A stretch of 64,000 nucleotides of DNA, from the NCBI GenBank assembly GCA_012295275.1, contig CM022671.1, positions 31,833,750-31,897,749 of the forward strand, given 5' to 3'. The notes beneath the pieces were generated by a model. That model did not search any database and was not told the DNA's origin. It saw only the letters and a program-made list of their open reading frames with translations. The first letter of the stretch is position 1. The number at the start of each line of letters is the position of its first letter. The translations under genes and the position numbers were made by a program. Shown here in pieces: positions 1 through 12,600 of the stretch. Source of the stretch: Chrysomallon squamiferum (taxonomy: Eukaryota; Mollusca; Gastropoda; Neomphalida; Peltospiridae).

Positions 1-192
1 TACATAAACATATTATAAATATTAGAAAAAAGAAAAAAAACTATTTTTAGAGGGTTCATTATAGTCTAAATAAATATATTAACTATATGGACACTTATAA
101 AACTTGTATGGGATTACTAAAAAAATCATTTTTTGAAAAAACATAAAAATAAATATATATTCTCTTTAAAATTTGATTTAAATCAAATATTA

Positions 193-649
193 TTAAGTTT
201 TACACATTTTATTTTTATTTTTTAAATAAAGAAAATGATATATCATGGTTCTCATTGTGATGTTTGTGTTAGATTTTTTTCCAACTTTGAAAGGTTGATG
301 CAGGTAAAATGGCCAAAAATATTTACAAGTACAGGAAGCATTTTCTGTTGACCAAGTTTTATAATACTTACTAATAGAAGCTGAATTTTTTAACATAGAA
401 AGAAAACCAAATTTTCCTCCAATAAAAGGCAATTTGAATTTTTTCATAAATTTGCCCAAAAGTCCAGATGAGAAACCATTCACCAAACCAGCAAGTGGCT
501 TTTTCAGAAGATTTTTCAATTTCGTCTTCATTAATTTCAGTCCATTGAATCTGCCTTTGAGAAAGTCTACACTGCCTATCATGTTCATGACATTCTTAAG
601 AGAAAAACTGCCCATGTTAATTTTGTCAAAAAAGTTCTTCATGTGTCCA
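193..649 (-). CDS. Gene A last exon seen: Lys-rich amphipathic C-terminus
   Basis: 457 nt, phase 2 in, acceptor AAATTTCAG, stop TAA at 195-193. About 30 Lys/Arg against 3 Asp/Glu, with Gly/Phe/Leu between, for example LMKTKLKNLLKKPLAGLVNG. The last ~45 codons look less coding, and an AATAAA (213-208 on the minus strand) lies inside them. A GTAAAT donor ending an exon at 327 is an alternative, in which case the gene would run off the left edge. Confidence 0.6.
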
Positions 650-3600
650 CTGAAATTTTAATAATAACAAATAAAAATAAAAATAATATTAATAGTCATT
701 TTCTAGAATGTGGAATATTCTGTGAATCAAAAAGCTAATCCATGTATATTTTCTAGAAAATACAAATCTTTTCATATATTGATATAAAATTATGAAACTG
801 CTATGAAACATGTCAGTATTATTTTTGGAATCACTGATTAATTATTAGGGGTTTAAAATCAAGTTGGACTGCAGGTTTGTGTGCAACTTCTTCAAAACAG
901 AACAAAGCAGGTTTCAGATTAAAGTGTACTTGTGGAGATATGAAGAATTGGGTTTTTTATTTGTTTTCTGCTGTCCAGTCTTAACAACAGAAATGTACAG
1001 TTTACATATATCTGTATTTTTGTAGTCGTGATATCATTAATACGAGGTAGATATATTTGGTCTAATATTTATTCTAGTATGAAACAAAATATAGCTATTA
1101 GATTACTCTGTACACAGTGATGTTGAAATTCCAGTCATAACAGAGTAAAATGGAGGTGTTCACATGCTTTGTAGCAGTTTCTACTGTGAAACTTTGTTGT
1201 TAGTGAAGACAGGTTGCCCAAAACAAAAAATATTAGCTTAGAAGTATAAAGAATTTTATTGGACTATTTATTCAAACTGCATGAGGTGTGCTGTAAATGA
1301 CATGATATCACAATTACTACATACTGAGCAATCCACTGCATGATTTCATATCACAAATGGTGCATTGATGTGTATACAAGATAATGGTCTATGTATAAAA
1401 TCATTGATTCATAATGTCTCATTGTCAGTATAGCTCACCTTTGACACCTAATTATTATTAATATAAAGATGCATCATTTTACTGATTCACTGGCTACTGA
1501 AGGATAATTGAATGTAATATAAATAGACAATGTAACTTACCCTAGATTGTTAAATATGTTGCCTAAATTTGGGGCCTTAATAGAGAAATCTCCAAACATT
1601 GAGAGAAATCCTTCAACTGAAGACATCAGAGACTTGGGAATGAAGTCAAGCTTTTGTATTTCTTTCATTATAAGACCAGATGCAAATTTTACTGCTGCTC
1701 TTCCCACCTTTTCTAAAAATGTTTTAAATCCTTCAAGTAATTTACCATTTTCAAATATCTGTCCAATATGTTTGATTGTGAAATCTTTACACTTCTGGGT
1801 CCATTTTGGGATTATTTTTAGAGAATCCAGAAATGGAGAAGGGTCAAGATAAAAACAACCACCGTTGTCATTGGTTTTCTTGCGCATGGCAACATGAATA
1901 TGGCTGACACTGCAGTCATTGTTCCCTGCAGAAATGCCAATATTTTTACTGGCTTCAACATAAATACCATCACTGTCTTTTTCTGGATACTCAGTGTTTG
2001 GAATTATATTAGATATAATGATTTCATAGTTTGACAGATCAGACCCTACTGGCCTCAGAAGCAGAGAGCCATCCTTTTCTTTGAACACCATAGCATTCAC
2101 TGGACAAGGTATCTGCAAAACATGAAACAGATTTCAGCTTTTAAATTTTTATACTGTTTTAGATCATTAAAATATCACAAAGAAAAAAGAAATTATATAT
2201 GGTAATGGAGTACATATGAAAATATGATTTCAGATATTTAAACATGCTTAATTTTTGCAGTTTTGTATGTATGTATGTAGTAGTAAAATATTTTCATGAA
2301 TTTTTCATTTTTTTGAGATACATGAATGCATGATCCATATATAGTATATTTACATGTTAGGAGATGCATGCAAACATTTACATCTTTGGAGACATATGAT
2401 GTATGTATATAATACATGCATGTTTATCCATGTATACAGTAAATTTACATGTTTTGAGATGCATGGAATGTATTTGTATACTGACATGTTTGAAGATGCA
2501 TATTTACAATATGTGCTTTTGAATGCATGAATGTATGGATACAATATATTTACATATGCTTTGAATGCATGAATGTATGTAAACAGCATATTTATATGTG
2601 CTTTGCAATGCACAAATGGATGTATACAGTAAATTTACATGTACATTGAATGTATGAATGTATGTATACAGCATATTTGCATGTGCATTGCAATGCATGT
2701 GTAGAGCATATTTACATGTGCTTTGAGATATATGAATGCATGCATACAGTATATTTAAATGTATTATATTTACATGTTTTTTTGAGATATATGAATGCAT
2801 GCATATTTATATTGATTGGAGATACATGAGATTTAGATCTGTTTGCATATGCATCTATATGCATTTACATGTGTGTGTGTATATATATATATATATACAG
2901 TATATCCAAATATAACAATGTTTTTTGAAATATTTCCTGTGATAAAGACAAACATGTTTGTAAACTAATTTAACTAATATTCTGAATATTTACTGTCCAA
3001 TCCTTGTTGCTTTCCCAAATCAAGTCCACACCAGGTGTTGTGTATTTTTTACAGGTGTCTGTTGGGTAGGTACCACAACCACATGTATCATCACATCCTT
3101 TTCTTTGACTAGGAAACTTTTCGTAGAATTTGTTGCCAAACAAAGCATGGATTGTAGATTTAACTTTCTCAACTCTGAAAAGGAAAAGCACAAAGATACT
3201 TTCATTCATTTATATGAAGCTGTAAGACACAAAATGTATTTTGGGATTCAACACGATATAATCATAGGTCTGCCATTCTAAGGGAGGAGGCAGGCAGAAA
3301 CTGATCTCCAAATTAGGGTAAAACATAAACAAATGTTGAACTTCTCTTTATCTGTGTAAAATTTGGACAATCAAATCCTTGGCCTCCTGCCTTTAACCCA
3401 TGTACACAGCTGTTTTTGTTTGCTAAATGGGATAGTTTGTATTATTATTTGGAAACAAAAACAAATTCAGTTTAATAAATATTAAAAGTTAATTACATAA
3501 ATAAATAAATAAATAAATAAAAATATATATGTATATATATTTTTTTAATTTAAACAATTTTAACACAGTGACAAATTTTAAATATTAAAAGACAGTGACA

Positions 3601-6600
3601 AAAACAAGAATATCTACGCTTCTTTAAATGCCTCAAAAGATGACTGCATCATTTCTGTAGCAAGTTCTCGACTGTCAGATGCATCCTGAAATCTCTTTGG
3701 TGCTCGCTTTTGTATGTTTTTCAAATGTCCAACTAAAGTGTCCACATCTTTCTGTATATTGATCATCCCTTTTTGAACTGAATTACCCTAAAAAATAAGA
3801 ACATTCTTTTAAGAAATCCAAATTTAAAACTATTGATAAATCCTTAGTAATTCATGATTTACTGAAATCTCATTTTAAATTCAACTATAATTACCATTTA
3901 AAAGAGTTTGTTGTATTAAATTTCTAAAATCTGCAGCAGATTATATATAACTTACAATCTGTCTTAATCCCTTTTTGAATCCAGCAACAAATCCTGCACT
4001 CCTTCGCTTTCTTGATTTTTCTTGTAACTTAAGACTGGCCAACTTCAACATGGCAATCATATCTCCAATCTCCCCTCCATTTGACACCCATGTTGATTTG
4101 TCTCCTGTAAAATAAAAAAAATTCATTTACACTCTCTTGCACTTTAGAAATATTCACATACCCACATGCATGTATTCAGATATGCACACACGCATACAAA
4201 CACATATACATACAGATATACACATACATATAAACATACACACATAAACCCACATGCATAATGTTCATAACCATCTCTTTTGACTTTTACTTCCCACATT
4301 AACTATTTTATATATACCATTTCAAACCAATAAGTAAAAAATAAAATAAAATAAAATGCTCATTTTAATTTCATTCTGATTTTCTATTCCATAATTTATT
4401 TTGAAATAAATATAAGAAAAACAATGATAACAAATAAGAAAATGAATCAAAGATTTAAGTTACACAATAACTGTTTGTTTCACCTTTTTGCAATGATGTT
4501 GTCTCCCGAATAATTGAATTAGATTTTAACACTCTTGCCATTCCTAACTGATATCTGCAAGAGAAAGGACAGACAATGGGCAATATTTTTTGTATTTTAA
4601 AAAACATTGTAGTCTTTCATTCAAATAATTTATTAAAACAGAGCATTAAACTATTAATATGAAATTAATGTAAGACATCTATCCAATCATATTATATTTT
4701 CTTTGTAATAAATTATTTTAATGATGAATGTATAGTGTGAACATGTGCATGCATGAATGAACATATGTGTGTTCAATAACTTTAATGAACATGTGTATTA
4801 ATGACATCAGATTAATAAGGCAACAAAAATTTACTTTAGCCTTGTTTCCTCCAGTGCCCGGAATGACTGCTTTGGAGACTTAGCAATCTGATGCATTAGT
4901 TTTAAGGCATTATCAGTTGCGTCACTTATTTCTTTTTCAGCAAAAGGCAATCCAACCATAGCAACATCAGCAATGTTCTGTAAATACATAATCTATCTGT
5001 ATCTTGACATTCTTTCATTAATATGTGTCTTTATTTCAGACTCTTCTTTTTTCTTGTATGATTTTAAATTTTAATGAACTGATTAGAATTGTTCTCTCTC
5101 TTTCTCAGTAACATTCCATTCTCATCTGAATTCAAATTTAATTTGCAAAGCTTACTACTTAATATTACTGCAATCAATACATAATATTAAAAAACACTCA
5201 AATAAATAAAACAAAACCATACACACATACACACACATATATATATAAGCAAGCATTCATAAGCAAAAGAATCTATACAAAATTGTAATTTTCTATTAAT
5301 GAAGGATATCAAGAAAATATTTGAAAACTATTTTAAATTGGTCCCCACTCTGATAAATGCAAATACCTTTCTATTTATAAATTTTTAAACCCTCATAAAA
5401 TCTTTCAGTCTTCTTTCTAGTTTGAAATTATAATTTGACAGAGTGAAATTAGTAGAAAAGAAAATATTCTGAAAATGTTTTGATGAAATGTATTCATCTC
5501 AGGTCTTCTCATCATGAATAGAAATTTAGTTTTAACCTTTAAGCACTATAAGCTTTTAAAACAATCAGTACATACATTGTAAAAGTCCATGGCATCTGAA
5601 TGAAGATCTTCTACAAGTGACTGTGCACTTTCAACTGTCTCCTTGAACTTTATCATCCAAGGGAGACCACTGAACTGATTGGCAGTTCGTGTCAGGTTAA
5701 GTGCTGCATCCAGAGCTTTCTTGGTCAAGTTTGGAATTTCACTGGTAGCATTGACAAATGGTTCAAACACACTTTTCCTTTTAAATTTGTTGTCAGTTTC
5801 TTTATCATCTGAAAACCTTTTTGTCCTGCTGGTTGATGAACTACCATTCTGAAACTGTTTGGCCATATCATTTGCAACATCAACCATTGGTTTCATCATC
5901 TTGTCAACCATCTGGTCAAAGGCACTGGAAATATCTTTCACTAGATTCACTGAAAAGTCCTGAAATAAATTAAGATTTGCAGATGTGCTTGCAATTTTGT
6001 TTGTAGATGTACTGGTTTTTGCAAAGTTAAAAATAAAGGTCCACAAATATTACATGCTTTCAACTGAAGCGGTTTTAAAAGTAATTAACCAAAGAAGAGT
6101 TAGCAATATCTTAAAATCCAGATAATCCTTTATTTAGATAAAATAACAGTAATTTTAAATTATAAACTTAAATAAATAAAATTAAATATTTTAGTATGAT
6201 ACCTTAAATATATTCATGTTGTATTCCAGTCGTCCTTTATAACAAACTTCTATCAACAAGATATCAAAATGAAGATCCAGCATTCCTACATGGGCCTCAG
6301 CAAACAATTTATCATCTACATTGAGATCTACAAAACCACTCAATGGTCCTGGCAGAAGAAGAATAAAAACTTAGCTTAGTTTACTGAAAATTACTAATAT
6401 ATCATGACTGGAATAATTTCAACAAATATTTTACACAGATACCAAAAAAATAATTTTCCATTACATACATACATACATACATATATACATACACACCCAC
6501 ACACAAAGAAATATCAGAGAACTGATTTTAAATGTGTTTTAATCTGTTTCAGTTAAATACAGTTTCATTTTTTACTAAATATTCATTGTTGTTTTTGTTT

Positions 6601-9600
6601 GTTTGTTTGTTGTTGTGTTTTTTCACTATTTTTTTATTTTATGTACAGATTAAGCTTTGGTACAGATAAATGGGCTGATACCTGTATGGAAAATAGACTA
6701 TTTTTATGAACAGAAGAAATATCATTCCAGCAAGAAATGAAATCTTACGAAATAATGCCCAAAGACGATTTTCAAATTTGACTCCAAAACTTGCTCCTAT
6801 ATTTGTAGACCCAATGACCTTTATCCACTCAAATGGTGTGATCTCCAGTTTGAATTCCAACAGAACTTTGTCCAAGAAACTTCGTTTGACCCTCATCACA
6901 GTGTGATAATTGTACTTGTTTCTGTCAGTATAAATTAATAACATGATAAAAGAAAAATAATTCTTAAACAAGACATTTTTTTGTTGTTGTTGTTTGTTGA
7001 TTGTTTCTTAATTCTTTTTTATTTCTTGCTATTGCCTATTACTTTGGGTGCTAATATTTTCTAATGGAAAGGAGTTGCCTATTTTTATTATTATTTATTA
7101 ATTATGAATTAAAAAAAAAGGTTAATTAGATGCTTTGTCAGATGCTTTCACAAATGAAAGTTAAAAATGGCATTAATTTTCTCTTTTCCTTTCATTATTT
7201 CTTGTTTTTGGTTTCAGTTTTTCACTAGTTTTCTGTGAAGTCTTGTTTTAAACAAAACTAAATAGACAATTCTTTGCTTGTCTAATGACATTACAGTGAT
7301 AATATTTATTTTTAATATTTTGTTTTTATATAATATATATAAAACATTCTGACCTCAGCAAGACATCATGGTGTGCAGCTGTAATTTCCTTCCCCTTTGG
7401 ATGTTTTCTGTATTGTTCCCGAGCCATTTTTCTAACAGTTTCATCTTCATCAAACATTGCGCTTTCAAACAATGCCAGAGCACTCTGACAACAAACACCA
7501 ACAAATGTAAATAAAATATTTAAAAAACACTCTAATGGCTTTCAGTTTTGATCATAATATTGCCAACATGCATTTGTATATTAATAAACAATAGTTTATC
7601 AGGAACCAGAAAATCATTTTTTTTTTAAATAAGAGAGATATCCAATGATTATCAGATTTAATACAAATTAGGGTACAAAGGGTTGCAGTGGTGCTACTGC
7701 TGTTGTTGTTGTTGTTGGCAGCAGTACAAAAACAAAATTATGAAGGGGATTTTATAAAAAAAAATATATATTTATAATAATATCTCTTGGTGCTTTTGTG
7801 TCATTTTTATCATCATTATCACATTATAATCATCAACATTATCATCATAACAATGATATAACAATTATCATCATAATAATAATCATCATAATTATGTTCA
7901 TAATAATCATCATGATTGTCAGTATCACCTTAATAATCATCATCATTATTATTATCATAATCATCAGTACTATCATCATAACAATAATTATCACCATTTC
8001 ACCATCATTATAATCATCACCTTAATATAATAACTGTCAGAAGTACTCATATAGCAACATTATTCTACAGACATAATCAATCCACACTTATAAAAAACAT
8101 TATTATGGTATAAAAACTGTAATGATCACAAGACAAACCTCTGTACAAGTATAGTGTCTCAGTGCTGTTATGGCTGCCCTTTTCCATGCATGGTGAGCTG
8201 GGTTAGGATGGGTGTGGGAGATAATGTGAGGCAGAGAGCGTTTCAGTGCAGCATTGCCTAAACTGTGAATCAGAGTTGATCTTCCAAGGATGTACTCTTC
8301 TTCTTCATTTGTTATTTCAGTCAAAGGGACCGATCTTTTCACACGAATTGTAGCATTCACTGTTGTTACATATTAATTATTAAAACTCATACTGCTGCTT
8401 TACAGTTGATTTTATATTAAAAACAAGAACAATGATTCAAAGAAAAGTGTAATAATATATATTTTTAATTAGCAGTTTTGCTGTAATTAGCTTTAAATAT
8501 TTAAAAATAATAATTAAAAAAAAAAAAAAAAACATATGATTGTCAGACATTGGTAACTTTCAACTTAACCTATTGGAAGTAAATCTAGAATCTGTTTTAT
8601 CAAGTAATTTTTTGGATGAGTTGAAAAACAAAAATGTGAAATCTTGACAAATGTTTTTCATTTTTTTTTAAACTGTAATTTCAGCATGTTCCATTTTTGA
8701 AAAAACCCAGATACACAGCATTAATTCTATTTCATGGTAATCATATTTAAGATATATTTAAACTGTTTACTAGATGTATTTTTGATTTTTACATAAAATA
8801 ACAATTTTTGACGGTAAGATGGGTCCTGATTTTTGTTTGTTTGTTTATTTATTTATTTATTTATTTATTTTTTTCTTACATTAATGAAAAATTTTTATTG
8901 AAAGAATATGTATAAATTCAGATTTAAAAAATAATACTGTTAGATAAAAATGAAATGTAATTGATGTCTCACATATGAAAATGTAAATAAATAACTAAAA
9001 ACAAGCTGCCCAGTATTTCTAAATTATTCACATATTTATAACATTTTAACATAATTATGTCTAATTTATAAATAATATACTCTGTAACTTTCAGAGTAAA
9101 CAAATACAGTAAACAAATCCACAAAGTAACTGCCATATTGTTTTATGAAAGATTTCCCTGATGTAATGTTGGCACCATGACATCATTAGCACTCAAAAAA
9201 GAAAATAAATTACTAGCAATTTATTTATAGTGTCTTATTTTGTTTAGAAAAAACTCATAACCTGGAAATGTATAACATATATTTATGCTATTGCCTTTGC
9301 ACACCAATCTATATAAGATAATTAGCAAATCCTTGCTGATCAGGTTTGGTTTTGAAATCTACATAGAACTTTCATTAATTATTTTAATTATTACTTTTTT
9401 AAATATAATTAATTTAAATGATTGTCAAGCCAGAATATTATTAACCTAAATGATAGTCAAGACAGAATGTAATTAATTTAGATGATAGTCAAGACAGAAT
9501 ATAACTAATTTAAATGATAATCAAGACAGAACATAATTAATTTGTTTTTACTGAAAGTTTAATTAAAGAGATTAGATTCATATCTGGAAATGTACACATA

Positions 9601-12600
9601 ATGAAGACTTTAAAACTTACCCTGTTTGTGTTTGTGAATCCAGCTTTCAATTTTTTCTACTATGCGTTCTGCCTCCAGTGTTCTTTCCTTGGCTAAGTTT
9701 TTAGCAAGTGAACCCAAAGCAAGACAAGCCCGCCGTTGTGTTAGTGTGAGATTCATAGACCCTGGTTTCAAAACAAAAACAGCATTCAAATCATCATTCT
9801 GACATTATCTTCTTTTTTTTTTCCCTTTTTTTAAATAATATAATATATAATTGTTTTTCTGTTTTTTTTTTTTTTTTTTGAGAGAGCTGTTTTTTTTGTA
9901 GTTAGGTATATATGATTTTTTTTTTTTTCATAAAAATACATATAATTTAAATTGTAAAAAGTCTTCAGATAAAATTATTAAATTGTAGATGGTCATAATC
10001 AGTCATTATTTCATTTACTTTTAATCTATAAATTAAAGAAGTGGTTTGAAAAAATATTAAGTACAATTGGTAAATTAAAAATTAAATAAATTACAAAACA
10101 AATTTTATAAAAAATATAAATAAGCCAAAAGTAAAATACCTTACCATGTAATGAATTATTTACACCCAGGCAAAACCGTTCAATAGCTTCTATAAAATCC
10201 TGTAAAATAATAATGTATGTATGTATGTATCTATCTATCTATCTTGGCACAGTCAGCACATTTTGAAATAAATTTCCTTCTCAAACTAATCAGCATATAT
10301 AAATTTTTGAAAAAAAAACAACCTTGAAAAATAAATCTATTGATAACATTAACAAAAATAAAAAATAAAAAATAAAAAAAATGCTAAAGGAGAAAATTTA
10401 AATAACTTGTTTCTACTGATCCATCTTAAAACTGTATGCTTTAGCATCTGTAACAACTCACCTGTGTTGGTTTCTTGATTACAATGCAGTGTACAAACAC
10501 TCTTCTGATCTCATCCTCATCTGGTTCAGCAACATTCAGCACTTCTTTCAGAATAATCTGCTGGGACACAACATCACCTGCTCGAGCCACCAAATCAATG
10601 TACACACGTCGAGTTTCTTGACACCTCTCGTCTTTGGAACTGCAAGTTTTGTTTAGAGTTGACTCCACATGATCACGATAGTCTGATTCATAGAGACTCT
10701 GCAGCAAAATTCTAATGTTTTGAATGCATGAAGAACGATTTGCATCAGCTGCAAAGATCAAGCAGTAATTGAAATTAGAAAAGAAAAATATGATTTTAAA
10801 TAATCTAAACCTGAATCATGGAGAATTTGCAGAAAAACCCTGATGTTTGGAACACACAGCTGGAAAGTTCGAGCAGTAATTAAGATAAAATAAAAACAGT
10901 TTGAAATATATTATCATTAAGTCATTGCATTCAGAAAATAAGTTTGTTTTATTATTTTTTACAGAGAAAAATATCACTGCAATGAAAAGATAACATTTTT
11001 ACAAAATGGAAGTTACGACTACCTTAATATAACATCTATATGATGGACAAATCAGTGTCTAACACTAATCAAGGTAGATGTTCTTAACAAGCTTTATAAT
11101 CAAATTTAAGCAAAACTTTAATATACTCTGGTGGGTTTTTTTTTTAGTTAATAACAGAAACAATGTGCTGAGAATGGATTAACAACCAAGATATGATGTA
11201 ACTGATAATCTTACACATATATAAATAAATAATAATTTGCCAATTATTTCTAAATCATTAGTTATAATTTGGCTGATTTGTTAATAATGTATTCAGATAT
11301 ATTCAGTGTAAAGAGATATAAAGAAGATAAAAAGATGAAGATGAATACAGATATAATAAGCTTTATGAAACATAAACATAAATATAAGAACTTACTAATG
11401 TCAGAGATGTTATGGACACATTCCATATTTTCTTCTATATGAGAAATAACTTCATTCAGTTGTTTCTTTTCTTCAGTCTGTAAAATCAATGTAAAGAAAA
11501 TTTGTTTCATTATATGAACATTTAATATCATAAGACTTTGACAGAGAAGAAATATCATATTGCAAATTATTTTGTATTTAGCTACAACATTACATTTTAT
11601 TTTTCTTATTAATACAAGTAGTAAGTATGTGTAAATCTTGAATGTATCTCTGTTTTCAACTGTCTGTTAAGATATTTCCCATTTCAACTACTGTTCCACA
11701 AGTAATATATTGAAGACCATGATTTCCTGATTATTGAAATGTGCCAGTAGTCACTTAAAGTAACCCATGTATTGACAGCAGCACTCTCAGACTTTGTAAA
11801 ATTTCAAAATGTTTATCAATATTCAAAATTATTTTGCAGTTTCATCTTACATGATCAGTTTGGAGTGATCCAGGTATCAAACCATCAAAGGTTGCCCATT
11901 GATTTCCATGGTATCTGAAACAACATAACATTGTGTATAATATTTTTGCTTCATAATGGTCAGTATATATTATATAATCATAACTTTCTGTAACTTCTTA
12001 AATTAATTTTTAAACTATGCAAAAGTCATTTCCTTTTCACATCTCATTATAAACATAAGTTTGATCACTGATACAGAAGTGTTAAACAAAATACTGATTG
12101 TCAAGTAACTTCAAAATTTTTAACTCACCTCTTGCCATCCAGTTTTACATGGATTTTTGCTGATGCATGAATGTCTGGAAAATCTATAACAAAACAAATT
12201 AGCCAGAGAACATTATTGACTGAACCCAAACTGTTGGAAAAATCACTGTGTACAGAGGAGAACAATTTTCCCTTGTTTAACTAGAAATTTGTTTTGTTTA
12301 TTCTAGAGTTGTAAGAAATACACAGCATCAGTCAGTTAGGTGTGTCATGTCTGCAGTTGTGAAGGAGTAAATAAATTGATGAAATTAAAAATATATATAC
12401 AACAGTGTTGCTATGAAAGATAATAGGTTGCCCAAAAACAATAAAATAATATGAAATATAAAGAATTTTATTGGACATTTTATTTCTACTGCCACATATA
12501 CACCTTTGAAACTTTCTTAAAGGATTATGTTAAGTTTGTACTGCAGTAGAATAATGTAAATAGTCATATTTAGTATAATGTGGAGATTTCATTTTAACTG

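Noticed and set aside
434-661. 75-codon plus-strand ORF (INLPKSPDEKPF)
   Set aside because: Antisense shadow of the last gene A exon.
2350-2800. Two overlapping minus-strand ORFs rich in His/Tyr/Ile
   Set aside because: Translation of the 2340-2830 minisatellite; no splice or domain evidence.
2994-3209. Separate LECT2-like gene starting at MNESIFVLFLF
   Set aside because: The hydrophobic stretch is too short for a convincing signal peptide and falls on the polypyrimidine tract of the exon 23 acceptor.
3614-3616. TAG as the end of gene A
   Set aside because: Not chosen as the sole end because the donor GC|GTAGAT overlaps it and the phase fits the LECT2-like exon; kept as a possible short isoform.
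7800-8020. CRISPR-like regular repeats
   Set aside because: Simple triplet microsatellite in a eukaryotic intron; no spacer structure.
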